Shown in pieces: positions 43,241-52,661 of a stretch of 64,000 bases of DNA. A model generated the notes under the pieces. The model saw only the letters and a program-made list of their open reading frames with translations, did not search any database and was not told the origin of the DNA. The translations under genes and the position numbers were made by a program. How positions within the stretch are numbered: position 1 is the first letter of the stretch; every line of letters begins with the position of its first letter. Source of the DNA: Deinococcus radiophilus (lineage in GTDB: Bacteria > Deinococcota > Deinococci > Deinococcales > Deinococcaceae); NCBI RefSeq assembly GCF_020889625.1, contig NZ_CP086381.1, forward strand, positions 124,001-188,000. Direction: 5' to 3'.

Positions 43241-45691
43241 TCAGCTCTGCCCGCGTTTACGCCAACTGCGGCGTATGGCGCGGCCCAGTTCGTGGGCGGC
43301 TGCAGGGAAATCCCCATTGATCAGCTCGGCCATCAGCCGGGCCAGTGGCGGATTGGCCGTCAGACCCGGATTCATGGTCATGGCCCGCAGTGGCAGCTGA
43401 CGGAGGTTGTGTGGCGCGTTCATGCTCGCGCCGATATCGTCGACCAGATCGCGCTGATGCCAGATGGCACCGGCGAAGAGTCCCTGAGCCAGCAGATTGG
43501 TCTGCATGGCGTCCAGCGGCGTGTTGGCGGTGTAGTTGCCGGGGCGGTAGTCCTGATTGTCCGGGAGCGGGCGGCCATACAGCTCGGTAAAAGCGGCCTG
43601 TCCTACCCGCAATGGAAAGCCAGGATCGCGGTACTCGGCGGGGAGGGTGGCAGGCACTTTCTCACCTGCCACCTCAAGCCCATACTCGGCGCGAATATCG
43701 CGGGATGACGCGCCGATCCGAACCTGCCAGGCGCCTGCCTCGGTGCGCCACTGACCCCATAAGAGATCGTAGTGCTGAAAGGCGCGGGGCGGCAGGTGCA
43801 ACGTGACCTGCCGACTCTGGCCGGGCTCCAGCTGCAGGCGGGCAAACGCCGCCAGCTCCTGCCCTGCCCGCAACACTGCCGAGGTGTCCTGTGAGCGGCG
43901 CAGGTACAGCTGCACGACTTCCGCTCCGGCTCGGCGGCCAGTATTCGTCACCGTGAGCGTGACTGAACGGCCATCCTCCGCGGGCTGCACCTCGGAGTAA
44001 CCGAAGGTGGTATAGCTCAGGCCATGCCCGAAGGGAAACGGCACGGCAGCCTCTACCCGGTCAAAGTAGCGGTAACCCACCAGCAAACTTTCACGGTATT
44101 CCACCGTACGCGGCCCGCCTGGAAACTGGGCGCTGGACGGCCAGTGTTCCAGTTGTGCAGCCCAGCTCTCAGCCAGTTTGCCGCCCGGCGTCTGCGCGCC
44201 ACTGATGAGCGCAGCCACCGCCTTACCTCCGGCCTGCCCACCCAGGTAGGCATTCAGGATGGCGGGCACCCGCTCCGCCCAGGGCAGCTCGACCGGAGCG
44301 CCGCCCTGCACCACCACCGTCAGGTGCGGGTGGGTAATCAGCAATTCATCGATCAGCGCATGGTGGCTGGCAGGCAGCCCTAGGTGACGGCGGTCAATCC
44401 CTTCTACCTCGAACTCCTCAGGTAAACCGACAAAGGCGATCACGGCATCGGCCTGGGCGGCAATCTCCACCGCTGCGCTCAGCAGGGCCGGGTCAGTCTG
44501 GTCACCATGCCGGACATAGCCTGGCGCGTAGCTGACTTGATCCGGGCCGTAGGTCTGCCGCAGAGCCTCCAGCGGCGTATCCAAACGCAAGGGAACCAGC
44601 TGCGAACTGCCCGCCCCCTGATAACGCGGCTGCTCAGCAAAAGCGCCGATCACAGCCACTTTCAACCCTTCACGGGGCAGCAGCGGCAACAGGTCGGCGT
44701 CATTTTTGAGCAATACACTGCCCTGCACGGCGGCGCGGAAAGCCAGTTCATGTGCGGCATCCTCGTCAAAGGCTTCAGCGGAATCAGCCTGCGCTTGATC
44801 TACACGGGCCGCCAGTTGCAGCACCCGCGCTGCAGCGCGCCGCAGGTCGTCCTCCGACACTCGGCCATCGGCCAGGGCTTCGCGCAGCGCTGGAGCGGTC
44901 AGCGCCTCAATCCCCGGCATTTCCAGATCCAGCCCGCTCCAGAAAGCCGCCGCCCGGTCGCTGACGGCACCCCAGTCACTGACCACCAGACCATCATATT
45001 CCCAGTCTTGGCGCAGCACCTGCGTCAGCAGCCAGGGGGACTCACAGCAAAAGCGGCCATTCAAACCATTGTAAGCGGCCATGACCGTCCAGGGTTGGGC
45101 CTGCTTGACCACCCATTCAAAGCTGCTCAGGTACAGCTCACGCAGGGCCCGCTCATCCACTACCGCGTCTATGGACATGCGGCGGTACTCCTGATTGTTG
45201 GCGGCGAAATGCTTGAGGCTGGCCCCGACGCCCTGCGACTGCACACCGCTCACCCAGGCCATACCCAACTCGGCGCTCAAGAACGGGTCTTCGGAAAAAT
45301 ACTCAAAGTTGCGGCCGCACAGGGGGGAGCGCTTGAGGTTGATGCCCGGTCCTAGCAGGACGTCTACCCCATGCGAGCGGCCTTCACGCCCCAGCATCTC
45401 CCCTACCTCGCGGATCAGGGCCGGGTTCCAGCTGGCGGCCAGGGCCGACGCGGTGGGATAGCAGGTGGCCGGCGCACTGTTGGAGAGGTCAGATACGGTG
45501 TGTTCCCCAAGTTGCCGCCGAATCCCGTGTGGACCGTCGGTCAGACAGAGTGACCGTGCCCCACCTACCGCCTGGGTATGCCAGTAATCCCGCCCTGAGA
45601 GCAGCGCCAGCACTTCGTTCAGGGGAAGCGCCCGGGCGCGGCTCAGGCAGACAGCGAAATCATCGGACGAGGGCAGGGGCGTGCTGGACAT
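43241..45691 (-). CDS. Glycoside hydrolase family 3 beta-glucosidase
   Basis: 816 residues. The N-terminal (beta/alpha)8 domain has GVDVLLGPGINLKRSPLCGRNFEYFSEDP and SLKHFAANNQEYRRM, and the nucleophile Asp239 in GLVVSDWGAV. A middle alpha/beta sandwich domain (about 320-545, GSVLLKNDADLLPL, FVGLPEEFEVEGIDR) and a C-terminal fibronectin III-like domain (about 580-660) follow. It hydrolyses beta-glucosides or related oligosaccharides. There is no signal peptide, so it should be cytoplasmic. The ATG at 45691 sits six bases after a TAGACT box; a GTG two codons earlier is possible. It has no metabolic link to its neighbours. Confidence 0.9.
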   Translation of the reverse strand: MSSTPLPSSDDFAVCLSRARALPLNEVLALLSGRDYWHTQAVGGARSLCLTDGPHGIRRQLGEHTVSDLSNSAPATCYPTASALAASWNPALIREVGEMLGREGRSHGVDVLLGPGINLKRSPLCGRNFEYFSEDPFLSAELGMAWVSGVQSQGVGASLKHFAANNQEYRRMSIDAVVDERALRELYLSSFEWVVKQAQPWTVMAAYNGLNGRFCCESPWLLTQVLRQDWEYDGLVVSDWGAVSDRAAAFWSGLDLEMPGIEALTAPALREALADGRVSEDDLRRAAARVLQLAARVDQAQADSAEAFDEDAAHELAFRAAVQGSVLLKNDADLLPLLPREGLKVAVIGAFAEQPRYQGAGSSQLVPLRLDTPLEALRQTYGPDQVSYAPGYVRHGDQTDPALLSAAVEIAAQADAVIAFVGLPEEFEVEGIDRRHLGLPASHHALIDELLITHPHLTVVVQGGAPVELPWAERVPAILNAYLGGQAGGKAVAALISGAQTPGGKLAESWAAQLEHWPSSAQFPGGPRTVEYRESLLVGYRYFDRVEAAVPFPFGHGLSYTTFGYSEVQPAEDGRSVTLTVTNTGRRAGAEVVQLYLRRSQDTSAVLRAGQELAAFARLQLEPGQSRQVTLHLPPRAFQHYDLLWGQWRTEAGAWQVRIGASSRDIRAEYGLEVAGEKVPATLPAEYRDPGFPLRVGQAAFTELYGRPLPDNQDYRPGNYTANTPLDAMQTNLLAQGLFAGAIWHQRDLVDDIGASMNAPHNLRQLPLRAMTMNPGLTANPPLARLMAELINGDFPAAAHELGRAIRRSWRKRGQS

Positions 45692-45703
45692 TTCCACAGT
45701 CTA
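45692..45703 (-). promoter_or_regulatory. Leaderless -10 element of the GH3 gene
   Basis: On the minus strand TAGACT lies six bases before the ATG at 45691, with no ribosome site; this favours ATG over the GTG that lies between. Confidence 0.4.
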
Positions 45704-45814
45704 GAGGGAGAGCGTCTGACCCCGCCTCACGGGCCCCTACAAACCGCCCCGCTGGACCGCCGGGATATTTGCCGATGAAATAGCTTTTATAAAGCTGTCA
45801 AATGTTGTTGCCCC

Positions 45815-45844
45815 TTGACACTGTCCTGGGCCGGGGCCTACACT
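45815..45844 (+). promoter_or_regulatory. Promoter of the metNIQ transcript
   Basis: TTGACA (45815-45820), 18 bases, TACACT (45839-45844). It lies about 30 bases ahead of the SAM riboswitch. Confidence 0.7.
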
Positions 45845-45876
45845 CCCCCTTCAGACCCCCATACGCGGGTCTAAAC

Positions 45877-45998
45877 CTTTATCCAGAGCGGTGCAGGGAT
45901 CTGGCCCAGTGACCACCGCAGCAACCGGCCCTCATTACGGCCAAGGTGCTCGGCCAGCCCACGTGAATCACGATGTGAAGCGGTGGGACCGATAAGGG
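45877..45998 (+). ncRNA. SAM-I (S-box) riboswitch upstream of metNIQ
   Basis: The closing helix CTTTATC (from 45877) pairs with GATAAG (45991-45996). Inside are the S-box marks in order: CAGAG, GCAGGGATCTGGCCC with TGA, the strictly kept GCAACC of the kink-turn/core, AAGGTGCT and CCAGC, then GGGACC. It should sense S-adenosylmethionine and terminate transcription of the methionine importer. Confidence 0.93.
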
Positions 45999-46051
45999 AA
46001 GGGGGCCGGCCACCTGCGGTGGACCCAGGCCAAGCGAGAACAGACTTCAGC

Positions 46052-46096
46052 GTTCCCTTCCGAGTTTCAAGCCCAGGAAAGGGAACATCGTTTTTT
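46052..46096 (+). terminator. Expression-platform terminator of the metNIQ riboswitch
   Basis: GTTCCCTTCC and GGAAAGGGAAC form a stem with a single bulge, then ATCG and six T residues (46091-46096). It lies between the aptamer and the metN start. Confidence 0.85.
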
Positions 46097-46162
46097 GGCC
46101 CGACCACGCCGGTGGTGGCCTGCCGTTCCGCTGACCGCTCACTCACGGATGAGGTATGACGC

Positions 46163-47173
46163 GTGACCACAGCGACCCCCCCAGCCCTCTTTTCTGTTTC
46201 TTCCGGCGCGGCCCTGGAGTTGCGCGGTGTCACCAAGCGCTTCGGGACCCATACGGCCCTGCAGGACCTGACGCTCAGCGTGCCGCGTGGCAGCCGCACC
46301 GGCATCATCGGGCGTAGCGGTGCCGGCAAAAGCACCCTGGTCCGGCTACTCAGTGGCCTGGACACGCCCGACAGCGGCGAACTGCACCTGGGCGGCGAAA
46401 ACCTGCTGACCCTGACCCCGGCGCAGCGCCGCGCCCGGCAGGCCCGCACCGGACTGGTCTTTCAGCACTTCAACCTGCTGGCTCAGCGCACCGCCGCGCA
46501 GAACGTGGCCCTGCCGCTGGAGTTTGCGGGCGTGCCTATGGCGCGCCGCCTGGCCCTGGCCCGCGAGTCGCTGGCCCAGGTGGGCCTGACCGACCTCGCA
46601 GACCGCTACCCGGCGCAGCTGTCGGGGGGGCAAAAGCAGCGCGTCGGCATCGCCCGCGCCCTGGTGACCGGTCCCGACCTGCTGCTGGCCGACGAGGCCA
46701 CCAGTGCGCTGGACCCCGAAACCAGCGCCGGCATTCTGAAGTTGCTGACCCAGCTTCAGCAGGAGCGTGACCTCACCCTGGTCATCGTGACGCACCAGAT
46801 GGAAGTGATTCGCAGCAGTGTTACCCACGTGGCCGTCTTGGATCATGGCCGCCTGGTCGAGAGCGGCGAAACGGGCCAGGTGCTTTCAGACCCCCAGCAC
46901 GCCACCACCCGCGCCCTGCTGGGAGCGCACCTGCCACAGGTCCAGTTGGCCGAGGGCGAGACGCTCCAGCAAGTGACTCTCCCCGCGCTGTACGCAGCGG
47001 CACTGGGCCGCCTGGCCGACCTGGGGGGCCGGGTCGTGGAGGCCCAGACCAGCGTCACTGGTGGGCGGGAGCAGGTGCTGGCCTGGGTGGCGGTCCCGCA
47101 GCAGCTGGACGCGGATGAACTGCGTGCGCGGCTACGCGGGCAGCCGGGGCCGGAGCGGGCGGTAAGCGCATGA
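46163..47173 (+). CDS. metN: D-/L-methionine ABC transporter ATPase
   Basis: 336 residues, GTG start. ATPase domain (about 15-240): Walker A GRSGAGKST, signature LSGGQKQRVGIARAL, Walker B LLLADEATSALDP, switch histidine VIVTHQMEV. A C-terminal NIL/ACT-like domain (about 265-330) is the site through which methionine inhibits the transporter in MetNI. It overlaps metI by four bases. First gene of metNIQ under a SAM riboswitch. Confidence 0.94.
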   Translation: MTTATPPALFSVSSGAALELRGVTKRFGTHTALQDLTLSVPRGSRTGIIGRSGAGKSTLVRLLSGLDTPDSGELHLGGENLLTLTPAQRRARQARTGLVFQHFNLLAQRTAAQNVALPLEFAGVPMARRLALARESLAQVGLTDLADRYPAQLSGGQKQRVGIARALVTGPDLLLADEATSALDPETSAGILKLLTQLQQERDLTLVIVTHQMEVIRSSVTHVAVLDHGRLVESGETGQVLSDPQHATTRALLGAHLPQVQLAEGETLQQVTLPALYAAALGRLADLGGRVVEAQTSVTGGREQVLAWVAVPQQLDADELRARLRGQPGPERAVSA

Positions 47174-47829
47174 TCCTGGACCCGGCGGTCTGGCCGCTGC
47201 TGTGGAAAGCCACCCTGGAAACCCTCTGGATGGTGCTGCCCTCGGCCCTGCTGGCGCAATTGTTGGGGACGCTGCTGGGCGTGTGGCTGCACCTCACCCG
47301 TCCCGGCGGACTGACCCCTCACCCGGCGCTGTTCCGGGTGCTGGACGCCACCGTGAACGTGGGCCGCTCCTTTCCCTTCATCATCTTGATGATTGTGCTG
47401 ATTCCGCTCACCCGCGCCCTGGTGGGCACGTCCATCGGCAGCACGGCGGCCATCGTGCCACTGACCGTCTCGGCGGTGCCTTTTTTGGCGCGGCTGGTCG
47501 AGGGGTCGCTGCGCGAGGTGCCCACCGGCGTCACCGAAGCGGCGCGGGCGATGGGCGCGACCACCCGCCAGACCGTGACCAAGGTGCTGCTGCCCGAAGC
47601 GCTGCTGGGGTTGCTGCATGCCTTTACGGTACTGCTGATCAGCCTGATCGGCTACTCGGCGGTGGCCGGGGCCATCGGGGCGGGCGGGCTGGGCGACCTG
47701 GCCATCCGCTACGGCTATCAGCGCTTCGATACGCCCACCATGGTCGTGACCGTCGTTGCCCTGCTGCTGATCGTGCAGCTGGTGCAGTGGTTGGGCGACC
47801 GCGCCGAGCGCCGGGCCGATCACCGCTAA
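47170..47829 (+). CDS. metI: Methionine ABC transporter permease
   Basis: 219 residues with five membrane helices, the MetI size. Family stretches: NVGRSFPFIILMIVLIPLTRALVGTSIGSTAAIVPL, then the EAA coupling loop VTEAARAMGATTRQTVTKVLLPEALLG and the end LIGYSAVAGAIGAGGLGDLAIRYGYQRF. It starts in the metN stop (ATGA). It forms the channel with MetN and MetQ. Confidence 0.95.
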   Translation: MILDPAVWPLLWKATLETLWMVLPSALLAQLLGTLLGVWLHLTRPGGLTPHPALFRVLDATVNVGRSFPFIILMIVLIPLTRALVGTSIGSTAAIVPLTVSAVPFLARLVEGSLREVPTGVTEAARAMGATTRQTVTKVLLPEALLGLLHAFTVLLISLIGYSAVAGAIGAGGLGDLAIRYGYQRFDTPTMVVTVVALLLIVQLVQWLGDRAERRADHR

Positions 47830-47897
47830 ACACCCGTCTACATCACCCTTTGCTGCACTTTACCCTCTCTACTTTCACGTTGAAAGGAAACCCCACC

Positions 47898-48815
47898 ATG
47901 ACCATTGCTCCCCTGCGTTCCCTGCCCCTGTCGGCCCTGACCCTGACCCTGCTGCTGGCCGGCTGCTCCGCGCCCGAAAGCGGCCAGACCACCCAATCCA
48001 CCACTCAAGCTGGCAGCACCGAATCTGCCAGCCCGGCCACGCCCACCGAACCTGATGCCGCCGCCACCAGCGGCACGGCGTCTGCCAGCGGCGCAAACGC
48101 GGTGCTGCGGGTCGGGGCCAGCCCGGTGCCCCACGCGGAAATCCTGGAATTCGTCAAACCCCAGCTGGCCGAAGAAGGGCTGGACCTGCAGATTGTCGAA
48201 TTCACCGATTACGTGCAGCCCAACGTGGCCCTGGACGAAGGCAGCCTTGATCTGAACTATTTCCAGCACCAGCCGTATCTGGACGAGTTCCAGGCGGACC
48301 GGCCACTGGGGATCGTTGGCGGCGCAAAGATTCACTTGGAGCCGCTGGGTCTGTACAGCAGCCGTTACAACGACCTCAGCGCACTGCCTGACGGCGCCAC
48401 GCTGGCCATTTCCAGCGACCCCAGCAACTCGGGCCGCGCCCTGAAGCTGCTGGAACGCGGCGGCCTCCTCACCGTAGACCCCGCCGCCGGCATCAGCGGC
48501 ACGGTGCTGGACATCACCGAGAACCCTAAGAACATTGAGTTCCGCGAGCTGGACCCAGCCCAGTTGCCCCGTACCCTGCCGGATGTGGACGCTGCCGTGA
48601 TCAACACCAACTATGCGCTGGAGGCTGACCTCAACCCACTGGAGGACTCGCTGCTGCTGGAAGACGCCGAAAGCCCTTACGCCAACTTGCTGGCTGGCAA
48701 ACCTGAGATGCTCAATGACGCGCGCTACACCCAGCTGGTAGAGGCTCTGCAAAGCGACGAAGTACGGCAGTTCATCCTGGACAAGTATCAGGGGGCCGTC
48801 GTCCCGGCGTTCTGA
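47898..48815 (+). CDS. metQ: Methionine-binding lipoprotein
   Basis: 305 residues from the ATG at 47898, with GAAAGGAAA upstream. Lipoprotein signal LLLAGC (Cys23), a Ser/Thr/Ala-rich linker, then the NlpA/MetQ fold: LRVGASPVPHAEILEF, DLNYFQHQPYLDEF, KIHLEPLGLYS, DPSNSGRALKLLE and AAVINTNYALEA. It binds methionine outside the membrane and delivers it to MetNI. A hairpin follows the stop. Confidence 0.95.
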   Translation: MTIAPLRSLPLSALTLTLLLAGCSAPESGQTTQSTTQAGSTESASPATPTEPDAAATSGTASASGANAVLRVGASPVPHAEILEFVKPQLAEEGLDLQIVEFTDYVQPNVALDEGSLDLNYFQHQPYLDEFQADRPLGIVGGAKIHLEPLGLYSSRYNDLSALPDGATLAISSDPSNSGRALKLLERGGLLTVDPAAGISGTVLDITENPKNIEFRELDPAQLPRTLPDVDAAVINTNYALEADLNPLEDSLLLEDAESPYANLLAGKPEMLNDARYTQLVEALQSDEVRQFILDKYQGAVVPAF

Positions 48816-48833
48816 GGAGTGCTCACCCGACTT

Positions 48834-48862
48834 GGCCCTTCTCTCCTGCGGAGAGGGCTTTC
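48834..48862 (+). terminator. Terminator of metNIQ
   Basis: A CTCTCC-TGC-GGAGAG core with further pairing of flanking GGC/GCC bases, then CTTTCTCTCT. It has a pyrimidine-rich rather than a pure T tail. Confidence 0.6.
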
Positions 48863-48899
48863 TCTCTGGCCCTTCCGGCCAGGGCAGCGGGCAAAAAAG

Positions 48900-49050
48900 G
48901 TCTGGCCCGTCAGAAAAGCTTTGGGCTTCTCTGTTACCCTAAGCCCCGGCCCTGAGCGATGGGGAAGTCTGGTGAAAATCCAACGCGGTCGCGCCACGGT
49001 AAATGCCACAGCCGACAGGCTGTCACGCACAAGCCCGAGCACCTCTCAGG
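48900..49050 (+). ncRNA. Cobalamin riboswitch upstream of btuF
   Basis: Contains the cobalamin-aptamer core GGGAAGTCTGGTGAAAATC (48961-48979), CAACGCGGTCGCGCCACGGTAA and, downstream, AAGCCCGAGCACCTCTC in the position of the B12 box. The 5' boundary is approximate. It lies just upstream of a B12-binding protein gene with its ribosome site (AAGGAGAAGG) beyond it. Adenosyl- or methylcobalamin binding is expected to switch the gene off. Confidence 0.92.
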
Positions 49051-49112
49051 AATATGGTGAGTAGCCGCCGTAGTGGGCTGCCACTGGATCTTTCGCGCCA
49101 AAGGAGAAGGAC

Positions 49113-49985
49113 ATGAAGAAGCTGTTTTTGGCCGCCCTGGGCGGTCTGACGTTGCTGAGCAGTGCCCAGGCCACCAAGTACCCGCTGACCGTCACCGACG
49201 ACCTGGGCCGCCGCGTGACCCTGAAGGCCGAACCCAAGCGGATCGTCACCCTGCTGCCTTCGCACACCGAAACTCTGTTTGCCATCGGTGCTGGGGGCAA
49301 ATTGGTCGGCATTGACGAATACTCCAACTACCCTAGGGAAACCGCTGGAATCACCAAAGTAGGCAGTGGTTTCCAGCCGGACATCGAAAAAATTGTGGCC
49401 CTCAAGCCAGACCTGGTTCTGGTGGACGAGTCCAGCTCAGCACGGCTGGCTGAGAAGCTCTCTGCTGTAGGCCTGACCGTCTATGGCGGCACTCCTCAGA
49501 CCTACAACGAGGTGTTCGAGAAGATCGTGGTGCTGGGCAAGATGACCAACCGCGAGACGGGCGCCACCAATCTGGTGGTCAAGATGCGCCGTGAGCTAAG
49601 CGCTCTGGAACGCAGTGTGGTGAACCGACCCAAAGTGAGCACCTACTTTGAGGTGGACCCTACCCCCTACTCGGTCGGGCCGAACTCTTATATCGGCACA
49701 CTGATCACGCGGGGTGGAGGCCGCAACATCGTTCCAGCCTCCTTAGGCGACTTTCCCAAAGTGGACCCTGAACTGGTGGTCCGCGCCAATCCACAGGTCA
49801 TGATCGGCCTGACGGTGAACGAGGCCCGCCGCCGCCCCGGCTGGAGCAACTTGCAGGCCGTGCGCTCTGGCCGGGTCTATCAACCCACCAACGCCGAGCG
49901 TGACGCTATTGCCCGCCCTGGCCCCCGACTGCCCGAGGCCATGCGGGCCCTGATCAAGGTAATGCATCCCGGCGCTGTGAAGTAG
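49113..49985 (+). CDS. btuF: BtuF-like cobalamin-binding ABC transporter protein
   Basis: 290 residues with a Sec signal (about 1-19, LSSAQA cleavage). The helical-backbone periplasmic-binding fold follows: [40 protein letters not shown], then [11 protein letters not shown], a long connecting helix, and the second lobe ([33 protein letters not shown]). The class binds B12, haem or siderophores; the cobalamin riboswitch directly upstream argues for B12. The usual btuC and btuD genes are not adjacent, so permease and ATPase must be encoded elsewhere. Confidence 0.88.
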   Translation: MKKLFLAALGGLTLLSSAQATKYPLTVTDDLGRRVTLKAEPKRIVTLLPSHTETLFAIGAGGKLVGIDEYSNYPRETAGITKVGSGFQPDIEKIVALKPDLVLVDESSSARLAEKLSAVGLTVYGGTPQTYNEVFEKIVVLGKMTNRETGATNLVVKMRRELSALERSVVNRPKVSTYFEVDPTPYSVGPNSYIGTLITRGGGRNIVPASLGDFPKVDPELVVRANPQVMIGLTVNEARRRPGWSNLQAVRSGRVYQPTNAERDAIARPGPRLPEAMRALIKVMHPGAVK

Positions 49986-50006
49986 GTTCGGCAGCAAGGG
50001 AATTAC

Positions 50007-50041
50007 GGGCGGGTGCCTCCTCAGATGAGGGAGCCCCGCCC
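50007..50041 (+). terminator. Hairpin after btuF
   Basis: GGGCGGG ... CCCGCCC with further pairing of the inner bases (CTCCTCA/TGAGGGAG). There is no T-run. It lies between convergent genes. Confidence 0.55.
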
Positions 50042-50061
50042 ATGTGATTCTCCCGGACTGC

Positions 50062-51069
50062 TCAGCCCTTCAGACCTGCCGCCTCGGCAATCAGCTGATA
50101 GCTGCGTTGCCGGGCCAGCGGGTCAAAGACATGTGTGGTCAGCAGCAGTTCATGGGCTCCAGTGCGGGACGCCAGGTCGCTTAGCTCGGCGTAAACTTGT
50201 TCGCCCGTACCGATGATGGCTTTGCTGAGCAGCTTCTGGCTGCCAACACCCATGTCGTCAATCCAGGCGCGGGCATTCTCTGGGCTGAGTAGGGGCCCCC
50301 GGCGGCCTGAAGCGATGCTCAACGCCAGTGCGGCAGAGGTCAGGGCCAATTCCTGAGCCTCTTCGGTGGTTTCTGCGGCCACCACATTGACGCCCAACAG
50401 CCCGTAGGGCTGGGCCTGGTCGCTGCCAGCACGGAAATGCTGACGGTAGGTCGCCAGCGCATCTTCAGGCTCAAAGGAGCTGAAGTGATACGCAAAGGCG
50501 TAAGGATGCCCCAGGCGCCCCGCCAACTCTGCCCCAAACAGGCTGGAGCCCAGAATGTACAGCGGCGGCAAGTCTGTGCCAGCGTAAGACTGCACCGTAC
50601 TCAGCAGCGAACGCTCAGGCCAGGGCGCGGCACCAGCAAAAGCCTTGAGCATGGCGATCTGCGTTTCGAAATCATCTGCGCCCATGGCGTCTGGTGAGCG
50701 GCGTAGGGCCAGGGCCGTGCGGCCATCGGTGCCCGGTGCCCGTCCCAGCCCCAGGTCAATGCGGCCCGGAAACAATGCTTCTAAAGTCATGAAGTTCTCG
50801 GCCACCTTGAGAGGTGAATGGTTAGGGAGCATGACCCCACCCGAACCGACCCGAATACGCTCAGTACGTGCTGCCGCCAATCCGATCAGGACTTCGGTGG
50901 CTGGGCCGATAAAAGCCTCGGTGTTGTGGTGCTCGGCAATCCAGTAGCGCAGATAACCTGCCGAATCGGCCACTTCGGCCAGCGCCAGACTGGCTTCCAG
51001 CGCCTGAGCAGGCGTCATGCCCTCACTTACCGGGATCAGATCAAGAACAGAGAGGCGAGGAGCAGTCAT
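50062..51069 (-). CDS. LLM-class (luciferase-like) flavin-dependent oxidoreductase
   Basis: 335 residues from the ATG at 51069 (AAAGGAT upstream). Bacterial luciferase-like TIM barrel of the single-component branch: [18 protein letters not shown] at the N-terminus, [52 protein letters not shown], and [15 protein letters not shown]. Related proteins reduce or oxygenate small molecules with FMN; the substrate is not predictable. It is monocistronic and convergent with btuF. Confidence 0.9.
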   Translation of the reverse strand: MTAPRLSVLDLIPVSEGMTPAQALEASLALAEVADSAGYLRYWIAEHHNTEAFIGPATEVLIGLAAARTERIRVGSGGVMLPNHSPLKVAENFMTLEALFPGRIDLGLGRAPGTDGRTALALRRSPDAMGADDFETQIAMLKAFAGAAPWPERSLLSTVQSYAGTDLPPLYILGSSLFGAELAGRLGHPYAFAYHFSSFEPEDALATYRQHFRAGSDQAQPYGLLGVNVVAAETTEEAQELALTSAALALSIASGRRGPLLSPENARAWIDDMGVGSQKLLSKAIIGTGEQVYAELSDLASRTGAHELLLTTHVFDPLARQRSYQLIAEAAGLKG

Positions 51070-51409
51070 ATCCTTTGTTGTACGCCTGTACGCGAGGCCC
51101 AAAAGTGGATTGGGCCGGAGTCCAGGCTTTATCACAGCTTTCTGACAGCGCTGTGCGGTAGGCAAACTTCAAGGCGCGGCCTCACAGGATTCTTTAGGCT
51201 GTCGTACGGAAGAAGGTAGAGGAGAGCCGACTGTGTCCAGAGCAGGACTTGATCACCACGTATTACCGGAAGTAGAGCGCAAACAGGCCATTCGACGCCT
51301 TCTGGTGGCCTCTACTCAGAACTTGCACCTGAATACGTAGACAAAAAGCGCTCCCAGAGCTGAACATCTGGAAGTGTGTACAAACAGGTTTCAGGGGAGC
51401 GCGCCCATA
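51070..51409. other. Intergenic stretch holding a short truncated reading frame
   Basis: 340 bases between the oxidoreductase and an IS3 element. On the plus strand a GTG at 51233, preceded by a good ribosome site (GAGGAGAG), opens a 35-codon frame (GLDHHVLPEVERKQAIRRLL) closed by a TAG at 51338. It looks like the start of a gene whose remainder was lost when the IS arrived. No family was recognised. The first 60 bases hold the oxidoreductase promoter region. Confidence 0.4.
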
Positions 51410-51430
51410 GGTAGTGGTACGGAAAATCCT

Positions 51431-52270
51431 TCAAGCCACGTTCGAAGATTCCGTAGCTGCAAGCAGTTTAACCCAGGGGTAGGTGTACCCCAGACTGGAA
51501 TGCCTTCTCTCAGAGTTGTACCAGTTTTTAAACTTCGTGCTGAACGCACGAAGCTGGGCAATATTCGTCAATTCTTCCCGGAACACGCCGTCATATTTGA
51601 AGGTCCGGTTGAGCCTTTCCAGGATGCCCATTCCTCCCTTCTGTGAGACCTTGGCCCGTACCCAGTGGCCCAGCTCCTGACAGGCCGCCTGGAATGCGCC
51701 AGACGTAAAATCTGAGCCACCATCAGTCATGATCAGGAGCTGCTCGTGTATGCCGAGATGGTGCAGCACATAGACTCCCCGTTGCAGCGCGGTGACCGCG
51801 CTGCTGGCAGAGAGATTCCGGACCACTTCAATGTGCAGCAGTGCGCGACTTTCTACGTCCAGGACGAGGTAAGCCCAGCAGATCCCGTCCGGCAAGCTGA
51901 GCCGTATGGCATCGACCTGAACTCGGCGGCCCGCTGGCCAGAGAACGATAGAGGTAGGGCATGCCGATGGACGGCGCTTCTTTCTGGGAACTGGGCGCTG
52001 CACCTTCAACTCCACCATGCAGCGACGAACAGTATGGAGGCCCGGAGCAGGCCGCAGAACATCTTGTTGTAGGGCCTGATAAATCAGACGGTAGCCGCTG
52101 AGTGGCTCTTCAAGGGCTTTCAGCCGTACCTCTTCCAGGACGTGCTGACGTCGCTCCGTCCGCTGTGCAGAACGCTGTGCGTTCTGCCGGGTATCACGCA
52201 GGACATGATATGGACGCTCAACCTCAGCCGCAAATTGACTGAGGCTGAGCTTCGGGTGGTCTCTGAGCAA
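51431..52270 (-). CDS. IS3a transposase OrfB (catalytic part)
   Basis: Integrase-type DDE domain: Asp in VQVDAIRL, Asp in MTDGGSDFTS and Glu in GILERLNRTFKYD; the C-terminal end is YNSERRHSSLGYTYPW. The frame is open upstream toward the A8 run, so the working product is an OrfAB fusion made by a -1 slip ([22 protein letters not shown]). Appears intact. Confidence 0.88.
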   Translation of the reverse strand: MLRDHPKLSLSQFAAEVERPYHVLRDTRQNAQRSAQRTERRQHVLEEVRLKALEEPLSGYRLIYQALQQDVLRPAPGLHTVRRCMVELKVQRPVPRKKRRPSACPTSIVLWPAGRRVQVDAIRLSLPDGICWAYLVLDVESRALLHIEVVRNLSASSAVTALQRGVYVLHHLGIHEQLLIMTDGGSDFTSGAFQAACQELGHWVRAKVSQKGGMGILERLNRTFKYDGVFREELTNIAQLRAFSTKFKNWYNSERRHSSLGYTYPWVKLLAATESSNVA

Positions 52271-52302
52271 CTCCTGATAGCACGCCAGGAGTTCATCTAC
52301 GC

Positions 52303-52590
52303 TCAGAGACCCCGGATTTTTTTTGCAATGTAGAGCGACAATTCCTTATCCGCAATGATGGCCTTGAGCTGCTGGACTTCCTTCTCCAACTTCTTCTGGG
52401 TTGCATCCGGCCTCGCTCCCTGGAGGCGGGCACGGCCCGCTTCCAGAAACTGGGCACGCCAGGTGTGAATCAAGCTCTCGCTGACCTCGTATTCACGAGC
52501 AGCTTCCGCGATGGTGTGCTCCCCGCTCAGGACAGCCAGAACAAGCTGCTCCTTGAGTTCAGGTGACCAGGTTTTGCGCTGTTTTCCCAT
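52303..52590 (-). CDS. IS3a transposase OrfA
   Basis: 95 residues with the IS3-type helix-turn-helix ([40 protein letters not shown]) and a C-terminal leucine-zipper-like helix. It ends IAKKIRGL just after the A8 run used for frameshifting into OrfB. A ribosome site (GGAGGGAAG) precedes the ATG. Confidence 0.9.
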   Translation of the reverse strand: MGKQRKTWSPELKEQLVLAVLSGEHTIAEAAREYEVSESLIHTWRAQFLEAGRARLQGARPDATQKKLEKEVQQLKAIIADKELSLYIAKKIRGL

Positions 52591-52661
52591 ATCTTCCCTC
52601 CAGTGGGCCCCACCCTCCTAAAAAGTGGGGCCGATGTGGAAGGATTTCGCGTACCACTACC

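Larger units (their letters stand above)
51410..52661 (-). mobile_element. IS3-family element IS3a, minus-strand copy
   Basis: 1252 bases between the terminal inverted repeats GGTAGTGGTACGCGAAATCC (upper end) and GGTAGTGGTACGGAAAATCC (lower end). It encodes OrfA and OrfB with an A8 slip site (T8 on the plus strand, 52317-52324). The second copy, at 60308-62605, has exactly the same length once the IS630 inside it is removed. No clean target duplication flanks it. Confidence 0.92.

Noticed and set aside
47202..47897. Long frame reading into metQ from inside metI
   Set aside because: It is the metQ frame left open across GC-rich metI; the metQ start at 47898 has a good ribosome site and a clear lipoprotein signal.
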